64,000 nt of DNA from Streptomyces albireticuli (GTDB taxonomy: Bacteria; Actinomycetota; Actinomycetes; Streptomycetales; Streptomycetaceae): the NCBI RefSeq assembly GCF_002192455.1, contig NZ_CP021744.1, positions 558,001 to 622,000 on the forward strand. The letters are read 5' to 3'. The translations under genes were made by a program, and so were the position numbers. The notes beneath the pieces were generated by a model, which saw nothing but the letters and a program-made list of their open reading frames with translations, was not told the DNA's origin and made no database searches. Shown here in pieces: positions 32,112 through 41,300 of the stretch (its first letter is position 1; every line of letters starts with the position of its first letter).

Positions 32112-33897
32112 GTGTCACACCTTCGTAGTCACCGACGATGACCCGCGCCTGGTTCTTCAGGCTGACGGAAGGGGCCCCGTCCTTGTTCACGTTCCAGTAG
32201 CCGCCGTGGTCAGGGGCATCGGATTTCATCACGCGCCCGCCGAACTCTTTGTCCGTGGGAATGACCCCGTCGCCGCCGAGCCCCATTATCTTCCCGCCGT
32301 TGCGGACGAACCAGTCGTCGTAGTTGTCGGACTTCTCGGCCCACATATGGTCCGGCTTGATGCCGAGGTCGGCGGCGCGGCGGGCCTGCATACCGGGGCT
32401 ACCTGCCGCGATCACGTCATCGACGGCCAGCGGGCCGTCCGGCCAGTGGCCGGACTTGGCTCCGTCGCCGATGACGGTGCTGCCGTAACTGTGACCGATC
32501 AACGTGGTGTGCGCGGTGCTCCCCGTCGCCGCATGGTGGGCGGCCTTGTTGCCGTCGAGGAAATCCCGCAGATCGGGGCCGCCTTTCTCCGCGTAACCGT
32601 CTCTCGTGGCGTTGGGGAGAAGGTTCGGGGCGTCGTAGTCGAACCAAGTGATGGTCGAGATTTTCGCGCCGGGGGACAAGGCGTCGCTCGACCGCCAGAG
32701 TTTCACCCCACGGTTGAGGTCACCCTCGATGCTGCCCAGGTGTGTCTTCGTACCCGGCACGTAGATGGCCGTGTGGTCGGCGGTGTCGGGATTACCGTTC
32801 GCCAGGATCACCCGCCCGTCCCCTTCGGGACGGAAGCCCAGGAGATACGCCTCGGGGATGCCCTCCTTGCCACCGGTGCTGTCAAGACGCTTCTGGATGG
32901 CCTCCATCCCGTGGAGGGCCTCCCGCAGCTGCTCGCGCTTGTCACCGTACTCGCGATCCCATTTCACCCAATCGCCGTTGGTCCTCACGCTGTCGCGGAA
33001 GGTGATGTACCTTTCGGGTTCTTTCGGTATCGCGTCCAGCTGCTTGCGGTACTGGGCCTGCTTCTCGTCCAGCAGAGTGCGATTGGCCTCGTCCCGCACA
33101 CCTGCGGGAAGGCCGTTCAGCGCGCCGACAGTGGCCGGGTGCACCGAGAGGTAAGCCGCCTTCTCCTGCTCCGAGAGTTTCTTCCACCAGTCGGCGTTGG
33201 CTTCCGGGCCGCCGTCCTTGGGCGGGGCCTTGATGTGGTCCAGGTAGGACTTCGCCCCGTCGCGCACCCGGCCCATGTCCTCCTGGGCGTCCACCCAGTC
33301 GCTGCTGGAGACCGTCAGGTCGTCATCGGCCCGCAGGGAGCGCAGCTTCGGGGCCCACTTCTCGTCGGCCGCGGTGGCTTCCTTAAGGGCCTCGGCTATG
33401 CGGTCGGCGCACTCCTGGGCCGCGGCGAAGTTCGGGTTGGGGTCGAAGTTCGCGGCCTGGCGGTTGATCGCCCGAGCCGTCGTGTCCGTGGTGCCCTTGG
33501 CCGTGCCGCCCTTCGGCGTCTTGCCGTCGGTCTTCTCGCCGCCTTCCGGGTAGCTGACCGAACCGTCGGCGCCCACCGTGAACTTCCTGGACTCCGCGTC
33601 CTCCACCGCCCGGTCGAGCTTCGTCCTCGCCGTGTCGATGTCCGAGGCGAAGGCGTTCAGCGCGGTGCTGACCAGGCCGCATTCGACCTGGACGTAGTGG
33701 AAGTTCTTCGCCAGCTCCCTGAGCTGGAAAAGTGCCGCGCCGGCTGCCTCACCCTTCAGGGTCTTCCGCATCGAGGCGGTGATCTGGTTCTCTATGCCGG
33801 CCTTCGCCTGGTCGGCCATGTCACCGGTGGTGCGGTAGGAGTCCGCCGCGTCGGTGTACTGCGACTTCTTGAACGCCTTGAGCACCGCGTAGTCCAT
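32104..33897 (-). CDS. DUF1023-type alpha/beta hydrolase with WXG-like N-terminal region
   Basis: 597 residues from ATG 33897. Residues 1-120 are helical and ESX-like (KAFKKSQYTDAADSYRTT...), followed by a helical linker with WAPKL-type motifs. The C-terminal 300 residues form an alpha/beta hydrolase: HTTLIGHSYGSTVIG with nucleophile Ser470, DDVIAAGSPGM, and a late His in PDHGGYW. DUF1023 (PF06259) hydrolases in actinobacteria are often joined to WXG100-type modules and are thought to leave by type VII-related secretion. Its own small partner is encoded just upstream and a lipoprotein downstream. Substrate unknown. Esterase or lipase toxin activity is plausible. Confidence 0.85.
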   Translation of the reverse strand: MDYAVLKAFKKSQYTDAADSYRTTGDMADQAKAGIENQITASMRKTLKGEAAGAALFQLRELAKNFHYVQVECGLVSTALNAFASDIDTARTKLDRAVEDAESRKFTVGADGSVSYPEGGEKTDGKTPKGGTAKGTTDTTARAINRQAANFDPNPNFAAAQECADRIAEALKEATAADEKWAPKLRSLRADDDLTVSSSDWVDAQEDMGRVRDGAKSYLDHIKAPPKDGGPEANADWWKKLSEQEKAAYLSVHPATVGALNGLPAGVRDEANRTLLDEKQAQYRKQLDAIPKEPERYITFRDSVRTNGDWVKWDREYGDKREQLREALHGMEAIQKRLDSTGGKEGIPEAYLLGFRPEGDGRVILANGNPDTADHTAIYVPGTKTHLGSIEGDLNRGVKLWRSSDALSPGAKISTITWFDYDAPNLLPNATRDGYAEKGGPDLRDFLDGNKAAHHAATGSTAHTTLIGHSYGSTVIGDGAKSGHWPDGPLAVDDVIAAGSPGMQARRAADLGIKPDHMWAEKSDNYDDWFVRNGGKIMGLGGDGVIPTDKEFGGRVMKSDAPDHGGYWNVNKDGAPSVSLKNQARVIVGDYEGVTLE

Positions 33898-33906
33898 GGG
33901 TCCGGA

Positions 33907-34356
33907 TCACCGGCCCGCTGTCCGGCCACCGACGGCCGGGGTGTCCTTGTACTGTTTCTTCATCTGGTCGAAGGCTTCCGTGATCTGCTGCTCACCCTTG
34001 TACTGGTGGTTGCCCGCCTTCTCCAGGCGCTCCGTGAGCGCGGCGCACCTGCCGGCCATCGCGTCCAGATACTGCTTCCAGGACTGGTGGACCTCCCGCT
34101 GGGCCGCCGCGCTCAGCACCCCCTGGGCGCCCGCGCCCTTCTGGCCCTGCTCCAGAGCCGTCAGGGCCTGCTTGACGTTCCCGCCGAGCCGTCCGACGCC
34201 GTCCGCAGCGGTGTTCCACGCGTTCTTGCTGGACTTCACCCCGCCCGAAGCGCCCTTGTCCCAGCCGGCCGTGCCGCCTGCGCCCGCGAGGCGCATCCCG
34301 TCACCGATGGACGTCTCTTGCTTGAGCTGCGCCCACTCGGTCTCGAAGGAAGCCAT
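33907..34356 (-). CDS. Small helical WXG-like partner protein
   Basis: 149 residues. ATG 34356 is preceded by AAGGAAG. It starts MASFETEWAQLKQETS and continues with GTAGWDKGASGG, KSSKNAWNTAADGV, then long amphipathic helices (VHQSWKQYLDAMAGRCAALTERLEKAG). Trp-rich turns and all-helical character suit an ESX/WXG-type escort, although the strict WXG triplet is not evident. It lies nine bases before the hydrolase gene. It probably pairs with that protein for export. A palindromic operator-like site lies about 75 bases upstream. Confidence 0.75.
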   Translation of the reverse strand: MASFETEWAQLKQETSIGDGMRLAGAGGTAGWDKGASGGVKSSKNAWNTAADGVGRLGGNVKQALTALEQGQKGAGAQGVLSAAAQREVHQSWKQYLDAMAGRCAALTERLEKAGNHQYKGEQQITEAFDQMKKQYKDTPAVGGRTAGR

Positions 34357-34428
34357 TCTTCCTTGCCCTGCTTCCTTCTTGCTCTGTACTCCGTGCAGCG
34401 GAAACGCTATCCGGCGATCCATGCGCGC

Positions 34429-34450
34429 ACATGAGTACAGGTACTCATGT
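34429..34450. promoter_or_regulatory. Perfect 10-bp palindrome upstream of the WXG/DUF1023 operon
   Basis: ACATGAGTAC (34429-34438), spacer AG, GTACTCATGT (34441-34450). The arms are perfectly complementary and relatively AT-rich for this genome. It lies 73 bases from the ATG at 34356, in the 345-base divergent gap. It is probably an operator for a dimeric repressor, and no candidate regulator gene is adjacent. Confidence 0.6.
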
Positions 34451-34701
34451 TCGACCCCTCCCCTTCGATCCCCGCTTCGGCGTCGCCCACGGGCCGGCAC
34501 CCTCCACCTCACGCCGAGTGCTTGTTTTTGTTCGACGGCGATGCAGGTGAGAGAGAGCAGTCCGGCGCCAACCCCCGGTCACGGTAAGGGACAGGTCTGG
34601 GGCTCGCCGGGGCACACACCCCACCCACCCCACGCGGCCCCCGATTAGGCTTGGGCGATCAAGATCCGATCACCCTTACCCGAAAGGCCGTACCGCTCAC
34701 C

Positions 34702-35640
34702 GTGACCGAGCCGCGCCCCCACATACTCTTCTCCTTCGGCACGCTGCTGGACGAGCGCGTCCAGACCGCTCTCTTCGGCCAGGCCGTGCCCAGTTCCCCC
34801 GCGTCGCTGGCCGGGTACACCACCCGGCCGCAGCCGATCACCGACCCGGCCGTGATCGCCGCCAGTGGTCTCGACGTCCATCTGACCCTGGAGCGCAGGA
34901 TCGGCGCCGAGGTCAAGGGTGCTGTCCTGCACCTCACCGACCAGGATCTCGCCGCCGCGGACGCCTATGAGGTCGACGACTACGCCCGTCGGCGGGTGGT
35001 CCTCTCCTCCGGGGAGCGTGCCTGGGCGTACCTGGACGCGAAGCCGCTGCGGCCGGCGGCGCGGATCGTGATCGTGGGCGACAGCATCGCCTACGGGCGC
35101 TGTGATCCGCAGGGCGGCTGGGCGGGCCGGCTGGCGGCCGCTCACATCGGTGCGAACGAGGCCGACCACCGGGTGTTCAACCTGGCCATCCCCGGCAGCA
35201 CCCTGGCCGAGGTCAGCGAGCAGACGCCCGCGCTGCTGGCTCCGCGCCTGCCCGACACCCTCCTCGTCGCGGCGGGCGTCAACGACTCCGCCCAGCCGCT
35301 CGCCGGCCCCGGCGCCCTCTCCGACGAGCCGCCGCGCATCACGGAGAGTCTCGACTCGCTGGCCGCCACGGCCCTGAGCCACAACGCGCGGCTCGTCGTC
35401 ATGGGTCCGATGTGGCTCGACGAGACCCGCACCCGGGACTACGGGGGTCTGCGTTTCACCCTGGAGCGGGCGCTGGCCGTGCGGGAGTCCGTACGGGCCT
35501 GGTGCGACGCCCACCACGTCGACCACCTCGACATGTGGGAGCCGCTCCGCGAGAGGTCCGATCTGCTCGTCGACGGTCTGCACCCCGAAGGCGAGGGCCA
35601 CGAAGTGCTCTACCGGCACCTGGACGCCCTCGCCCGCTGA
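34702..35640 (+). CDS. Gamma-glutamylcyclotransferase-like / SGNH hydrolase fusion
   Basis: 312 residues from GTG 34702. TTG 34651 would add 17 unlikely residues. The N-terminal 110 residues match AIG2/GGCT folds (HILFSFGTLLDERVQ, VHLTLERRIG, ADAYEVDDYARRRVVL). The C-terminal 200 are an SGNH/GDSL hydrolase with block I VIVGDSIAYGR (Ser), block III VAAGVNDSAQ (Asn), and block V DGLHPEGEGH (Asp/His). Blocks are complete, so esterase activity is expected. The cyclotransferase half could process gamma-glutamyl amines. No signal peptide, so cytoplasmic. It is followed 80 bases later by the Ntn hydrolase gene in the same direction. Confidence 0.85.
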   Translation: MTEPRPHILFSFGTLLDERVQTALFGQAVPSSPASLAGYTTRPQPITDPAVIAASGLDVHLTLERRIGAEVKGAVLHLTDQDLAAADAYEVDDYARRRVVLSSGERAWAYLDAKPLRPAARIVIVGDSIAYGRCDPQGGWAGRLAAAHIGANEADHRVFNLAIPGSTLAEVSEQTPALLAPRLPDTLLVAAGVNDSAQPLAGPGALSDEPPRITESLDSLAATALSHNARLVVMGPMWLDETRTRDYGGLRFTLERALAVRESVRAWCDAHHVDHLDMWEPLRERSDLLVDGLHPEGEGHEVLYRHLDALAR

Positions 35641-35720
35641 GCCCCCACCCAGAAGGCCCCGGTTTCCGGCCGTCTCCTCGCGCGCAGTATCGAGGGGACG
35701 GCGCGGCGGAAGGGGAGGCC

Positions 35721-36269
35721 ATGACGGTGATCGTCGGGCTCGTGCACAACGGGCGGGTGCACCTGGGCGGGGACTCGGCGGGGGTCTCCGGCCTCAGGCT
35801 CACCGTCCGCCGGGATCCGAAGGTCTTCCGCAACGGCCCCTATGCCATGGGCTTCACCACCAGCTTCCGCATGGGCCAGCTGCTGCACCACGCGTTCAAG
35901 GCGCCCAGGCCCAAGGGCGACCTGGACCGGTTCATGACCACCGTCTTCGTCGACAGGCTGCGCACCTGCCTCAAGGCCGGCGGCTGGTCGCGCAAGGACT
36001 CCGAGCAGGAGAAGGCCGGGACGTTCCTCGTCGGCATATACGACCGCCTGTTCGTCGTCTACGACGACTACCAGATAGGCGAGCCCGCCGACGGGTACGC
36101 GGCCGTCGGGTGCGGGGACGAGATCGCGCTCGGCGCCCTGCACGCCACGGCGGGCCTGGGCCTCAAGCCGCGTGAGCGGCTGGCCCTGGCCCTCGCCGCC
36201 GCCGGCCACCACAGCGCCGGCGTCTGCGAGCCGTTCAGCTACGTCGCCGCGCGCAAGCACCCCGTCTGA
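35721..36269 (+). CDS. Proteasome/HslV-like Ntn-hydrolase, 182 residues
   Basis: ATG 35721 follows a strong GGGGAGG. The protein begins MTVIVGLVHNGRVHLGGDSAG, so removing Met exposes Thr as the N-terminal nucleophile, as in HslV and the proteasome beta fold. A beta-strand/loop GLVHNGRVHLGGD and a later GCGDEIALGALHA match that fold. It has no propeptide and no ATPase partner nearby. Actinobacterial 20S proteasomes are encoded by prcBA elsewhere, so this is a separate, orphan peptidase-like protein. Similar stand-alone members occur in phages and Streptomyces. It is convergent with the giant-protein operon. Confidence 0.82.
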   Translation: MTVIVGLVHNGRVHLGGDSAGVSGLRLTVRRDPKVFRNGPYAMGFTTSFRMGQLLHHAFKAPRPKGDLDRFMTTVFVDRLRTCLKAGGWSRKDSEQEKAGTFLVGIYDRLFVVYDDYQIGEPADGYAAVGCGDEIALGALHATAGLGLKPRERLALALAAAGHHSAGVCEPFSYVAARKHPV

Positions 36270-36283
36270 GATCCCCGGCGGGG

Positions 36284-37402
36284 TCAGGACGGAACCGTGT
36301 AGTCGCCCCAGGAGAGGGTGACGGCCGCGGAGCCGGTGTTGTCCGCTGCGGCGTGCGTCAGCGTGGCCTTGGTGGCGTCGAAGTAGCTGTCGCCACCCGC
36401 GCCGCCGTCACCACCGTGGCCGCCGGCGCCGCCACCGCCACCGCCGCCACCGCCGCCACCGGAGAACCAGATCGCGCCCGCTCCCCAGCCTCCGCCGCCA
36501 CCGCCACCGCCGCCGTAACCGTCGGTTCCCGTGCTTCCGTCGGACGCACGGCCCTTCGCGCTTCCGTTGGCGCCGGACCGGCCTCCCCGGCCACCGGATC
36601 CACCGGTGCCCCCTGAGCCGCCGTCGCCGCCGCCGTGGCCTCCGTCCGATGCTCCCGAACCACCGGAGCCGCCCTGCCGTCCGCTTCCGTCACTTCCGTT
36701 GCCGGTGTCAGAGTCCCGGGCGGTACCGCCGCCGCCGACGCCGGAAGTCGTTCCTCCGCCTCCACCGTTCCCCCCGTAACCGGGGTTGTACGCGCCCCAC
36801 TTCGAGCCGTCGCCGCCGCGGTCCCCACCGCTGCCGTCGCTCCCGCCCGACCCCGAGCCACCCGAGCCGCCGGCCGCCTGACCCCCGCCGGACGAGACCA
36901 CGCCGGCATCGCCACCCGCGCCCGCGCCGCCTCCCCTGCCGCCGCCACCGGCGCTTCCGCCGCCCCCGCCGCTGGCGGAGCCGTCGCCGCCCTTGCCTCC
37001 TCCCCCACCCGAGTCCCCGTCCCCGCCCTTCCCGCCCGCGTCCCCGCCGCTGCCGGCGCCCGCGATCAGGGTGCCCTTGTGAGAGACCCTGGCCGCGGCG
37101 CCCGAGGCGCCGTCGCGGGCGATGCGGACGGTGAGTTCGTCGCCGGGGTTCACGTACAGCAGGGCCTTGATGCTCGCGCCCTTGCCGCCGCCGGCGCCGC
37201 CGGACCGCCCGCCGGCGCCGCGCAGGTCGAGGCGGAGGAGGGTGACGTCCGCCGGGACCGTGAAGGGCTGGTCCTGGTCCTGGCCGGTGTCGGTGAAGTC
37301 CTTGCTGCCCTGGGGGTTGAGGAGGGTGAGGTGGCCGCCCTTGCCCAGGGTGACATTGCCGTTGATGGTCACACTGCCGCCGATGGTGACTTTTCCGGCC
37401 AT
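36284..37402 (-). CDS. Polyglycine-rich fibre-like protein, terminal gene of the giant-protein operon
   Basis: 372 residues from ATG 37402, one base after the previous stop. It starts with a beta-helix-like segment (VTIGGSVTINGNVTLGKGG), then a jelly-roll-like part with FTVPADVTLLRLDLRGAG and LYVNPGDELTVRIARDG. About 220 residues of Gly-rich sequence follow ((G)nS/D/A), capped by AAVTLSWGDYTVPS. This matches glycine-rich domains of phage tail adhesins, where glycine strands form polyglycine-II bundles. No signal peptide. It is likely the tip or adhesive part of an assembly built by the operon (inference). The codon-level repeats fill 36400-37050. Confidence 0.8.
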   Translation of the reverse strand: MAGKVTIGGSVTINGNVTLGKGGHLTLLNPQGSKDFTDTGQDQDQPFTVPADVTLLRLDLRGAGGRSGGAGGGKGASIKALLYVNPGDELTVRIARDGASGAAARVSHKGTLIAGAGSGGDAGGKGGDGDSGGGGGKGGDGSASGGGGGSAGGGGRGGGAGAGGDAGVVSSGGGQAAGGSGGSGSGGSDGSGGDRGGDGSKWGAYNPGYGGNGGGGGTTSGVGGGGTARDSDTGNGSDGSGRQGGSGGSGASDGGHGGGDGGSGGTGGSGGRGGRSGANGSAKGRASDGSTGTDGYGGGGGGGGGWGAGAIWFSGGGGGGGGGGGAGGHGGDGGAGGDSYFDATKATLTHAAADNTGSAAVTLSWGDYTVPS

Positions 37403-37403
37403 G

Positions 37404-38348
37404 TCAGTTGCTCCGGAGCGGACGGCCGTCGGGGTCGATGAAATGGGCGTGCGTGGTGATGTCCTCGGTGGCCGCGAGGGTGCCGGTGATGCCGGCGTTC
37501 CTGCCGACGTTCAGGTCGCCGTCGACATGGGCGTCCTTCGTCACGTGGAGGCCCTCGTCGCCCACGATCTTCAGCCCGTTGACCGTGGGGTTGTCGACCA
37601 TGACCGCCGTGCTCAGGTAGTGCGTCGTGCCACCGGTGACGTACTGGAGGACGAACGCCGTGTCCCGGGTGACCGTGCCGTTCCACTCGTGGTCGGTGGT
37701 CTTGTCCTTCTGGCTTCCGGCCGGCGTCGCACCGGCGCCGTGCAGGATCGTGTACTCCAGCGTGGACGGGCCGTTCCAGGTCAGGTGGACGGGGCTGCCG
37801 GAGGACACCTCCAGCTTGTCGGCGCGGAAGTCGCACACCGCCTGGACCGGGATCAGCGGCGCCGGGAACTTGGTGACCGGGAGGGTGACGAAACCGGGGC
37901 TCGGCGGCCAGTGGCCCGCGTCCAGCGTGGCCGTCTCACGGACCTCCACCCGCGCCGTGCCGGGCATCTTGCTGATGTGCAGGTTCTTCAGCGTGATGGT
38001 GATGCCGGAGGCGTCCACCTGAGCGCCGTCGCCCGGCGCCTTGGCGACGAAGTTGGCGTAGTCCCCTTCGGGGACGACGAGGTCGACGCCCTTCTGGAGC
38101 GGTGTCACGGTCCAGCCGGCGGCACTGGCGTCGCCGTCGCCCGAGGTGGCGTCCACCAGGCTCTGGGCGAGGTCCCCATGCGGCAGGGAGAAGACGATCT
38201 CACGGCAGAAGACCGTGCTGCCGCCACCGTTGGAGACCACGATGTGCAAGGTGGTGGGCGGGGCGTCGGTGGTCGCCGCGTAGAGGGGGAAGGGCTCGGT
38301 GATGAGGGCGTAGTCCAGCAGAGGCTTGCCGATGTCCGGCGCGTTCAC
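37404..38348 (-). CDS. Tail-fibre-like beta-rich protein
   Basis: 314 residues. GTG 38348 is chosen because the ordered sequence (NAPDIGKPLLDYALITEPFPLY) begins there and GAAAGGA lies upstream. The middle has an Ig-like strand pattern (PVHLTWNGPSTLEYTIL, DTAFVLQYVTGG). The C-terminus (about 255-314) is a trimeric-fibre style beta-helix: VNGLKIVGDEGLHVTKDAHVDGDLNVGRNAGITG, ending AHFIDPDGRPLRSN. Its fibre-like C-terminus echoes the VTIGGSVTING start of the next gene. A structural or host-binding role is inferred. The catalytic function, if any, is not visible. Confidence 0.75.
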   Translation of the reverse strand: MNAPDIGKPLLDYALITEPFPLYAATTDAPPTTLHIVVSNGGGSTVFCREIVFSLPHGDLAQSLVDATSGDGDASAAGWTVTPLQKGVDLVVPEGDYANFVAKAPGDGAQVDASGITITLKNLHISKMPGTARVEVRETATLDAGHWPPSPGFVTLPVTKFPAPLIPVQAVCDFRADKLEVSSGSPVHLTWNGPSTLEYTILHGAGATPAGSQKDKTTDHEWNGTVTRDTAFVLQYVTGGTTHYLSTAVMVDNPTVNGLKIVGDEGLHVTKDAHVDGDLNVGRNAGITGTLAATEDITTHAHFIDPDGRPLRSN

Positions 38349-38389
38349 GAAGGGGGATCCTTTCGAAGTCGCTTCGAGGCTGCTCGGGT

Positions 38390-41300
38390 TCACTTGGTGT
38401 CGAATCCGCCGCTCAGGCGGAGGAAGCCGGTGCGGACGACCGGGCCGTCCTCGTCCAGCCGGGCGTTCTGGTCGATCTGGACGACCGGCTGGTGGGCCCA
38501 CTCGGAGGCGGGGGTCAGCTCGGCCCAGTCCCACGTCCCCTGCGGGGACGTCGGGTGCGGCAGCGCCAGGGCGTCGGCGAACTCCGGCTTCCCGTCGCCC
38601 GCCTGTGCCTTCCCGGTCGGCACCCTGCGGGTCGTGGTCAGTACGGGGCTGAGCCTCAGCGCCACCCGCATGGCGGCCATCGCGGTCCGCGTGAAGCGCG
38701 AGGGCAGCTGGAGGTCCGTCACCGGCAGGAGGTCCGTGACCGCGTGGACAGCGGCCTGCGGGTCGAGCAGCAGGGTGAGGTGCTTCCGTGCCGTGGAGTC
38801 GGCGGGCAGCGAGGGCCAGTTGGACGGGCCGATCTTCGCCACGTAGTCCGTGTGCGCGGAGTCGCCCGGCGTGGTCACCGCGTGGAACGTCGTGTAGTCC
38901 GCCTCGTCGAAGTAGCCGATCAGGCCGTCGCCCAGGTGTCCGGCGTTGCCGAGGCGGATGGGCCACCGGTAGTCGAGGTGGGCCAGCTGCGGCGGCGTGG
39001 GCTTCCCGGCCGGCCGCTGCCCCCACTCGGCGACGGTCCGCCAGTCGAGGGCGTACTGCCATCCCGGGTCGGCGACCGGCAGGCCGTCGAGTTCGAAGCC
39101 GAGCCGGGCGCGGACCAGGGCGAGGGGGCGGCCGAGGAGCGCGCCGAGCACCTCGTCACCGTACGGGTTGCCGGGGTCGATACCGCCCAGCGCGCCGTCG
39201 ACGGTGGCCATGAGGTCGGCGAAGGCGCCGGGCCCCTTGGCGACCAGCTCGCGGGCGAAGGCGTACAGCTGCGGTCGCGCGTCCCGCAGGTCCTGGACGT
39301 CCCGGATCCGCGAGTCGGGCAGCGGGCCCCAGCCGACCACCGTCGATACGGCGCCCCCGCTCTCGCGCAGTTCGAGGCGCAGCTCGCCCAGCGGCTCGCC
39401 CGTCGGGGCGTAGCACAGCAGCGACCGGTCGACGTAGTTGGGGACGATCCACGCGCCCACCGGTGTCGTGTTCGCCGTCAGGTCGACCAGTCGCTCGTCG
39501 TCGTGCTCGGTGACGAAGTCGAACCGCAGCCGGGCGGCCTGGAGCAGCCGCGGCGGCAGCTGGACGAGCCGTTCGCGCAGTTGCGCGTCGGCGAACCTCT
39601 CGCCCGGTAGCAGGCTGTCGCCCACCTTCGGGCGCAGGAAGTCCGCGTCGCCCGGCAGCAGCACGTCGAGGGTCTGGCCGAACTCGTCGACGACGGTGAG
39701 CGCGCTCAGGGCGAACTGTCCGGACCGGATCCGGGTGAACCCGGACGGGACCCAGTCCGTGAACGGCTCGGGCAGGGCGCCGGCGTCGGGCAGGTGGTGG
39801 TAGGCGTCGCCGACGAGTTCGCCGATGCGGCCGGGCGGGCTGAGGTTGGGCGCGGGGTCCCGGAGGGCGAACGCGTCCGTCAGGCCGTCCAGTCGCTGGG
39901 ACAGCAGGTCCAGGTCCTTGATCTGCCCGGCGGCCTTCTCGAACGCCTTGGAGACCTCCTCGTCGGGGTGGTCCGCGGCGTACCGTTCGAGCCTGCTGCT
40001 CAGGGTGTGCTGGACCAGCGGTACGAGGAAGCGGCGGCCGGTCACCTCGACGGCGCCCGTGGCGGACCCGCTCGTCCACCGGTAGGTGGTGCCGTCGTAC
40101 TGCCAGTTGGGCGTGGCCCCGTCGGCGTACGGCACCGGCCAGTGCTTGACGCGCCACTGGAAGAGCAGCGGCTTCCACGGCTGCCGCCAGGGCCGCGGGA
40201 CGAGGCTCGCGGGGATCTTGTCCTTGTCGGCGGGGTCCAGCAGGAAGGCGAACTCGCTGAGCAGGGCCGACGCGACCGGCGGCAGCCCGCTCGTCTTCAG
40301 GTCGGGGTACGGGTTCGTCCGGTCGCCGCCGACGAGCTGCGCGGGGGTGCGGCAGGGCAGCGTCTTTCCGCCGGCCGGCGCCTGGTGCGCGGTGTGGCTC
40401 CTCGCTCCCGCGAGGACCACCGTGGGGTCGGTGACCTGGTGGAAGGGCGGGAGGGTCTCCCGGCGGACCTGGTACGTCCCGGGCAGCGGGTGTGCCGTGC
40501 GGTACGCGGCGAGGGACCGCTCCAGTTCGGCGCCGTCGGCGCCGTGGGGGATCTTCGCCTGGAGCGCGCGGAGTTCGTCCTGCCGGCGGGCCACCTCGAA
40601 GGCGAGGCCCTTGTCGTTCGCCGGGTCGATCTCGGCGCGGAGCCGCTCGCGGGTGTACTGCGGCGGGATCAGCGGGAGGCCGTGCATCCACCACAGGGCG
40701 TACAGCCGCTGCTGGAGCACGGTGAGCTCGCTCGCGGCGCGGTCGTGGGCGGCCTGGTCGGAGTTGAGCCGGGCCAGCCACGCCTCGTGCTCGGGTGCCG
40801 CGCCGGACCAGGTGACGGACGCCGGGTCGCCGGAGGTGTTGCCCTTGTCGGTGGTGTCGGCGAGCCGCCACACATAGCCGCCGGGGAGCTGCCGGAACCA
40901 GCCCTTGTGCAGGGCCTCGGCGGCCTCGATGGAGCCGTCGAGGCCGTCGACGACGTCCAGCAGGTCACGGCCGAGCGTGTGCAGCAGGGCGGGGTCGGTG
41001 TGGTCGAGGGCGTCGTGGCCGAGGTCGGCGACGAGCGTGGCGTACGCCTCGTCCGCGCTGCTCCCGACCGCGATCTTCTCCCGGACGTCCTCCTTCGCCG
41101 GGCAGTCCGAGTCCGGGAGCGCGTCGGGGGTCCACCGCACGCCGACGGCGCGGCCGCAGTACGTGGTGCTGTCCGGGGTCCAGCCGCCGGGCAGGCCGTC
41201 GACGCTCCAGCCGAGTCCGGCCAGGACGGAGTCCACCGTGGCGCCCGGCTCGCGCAGGCGGCGGCTGAGCTCCTCCTGCCGGGGGTCCGAGTACCAGCCG

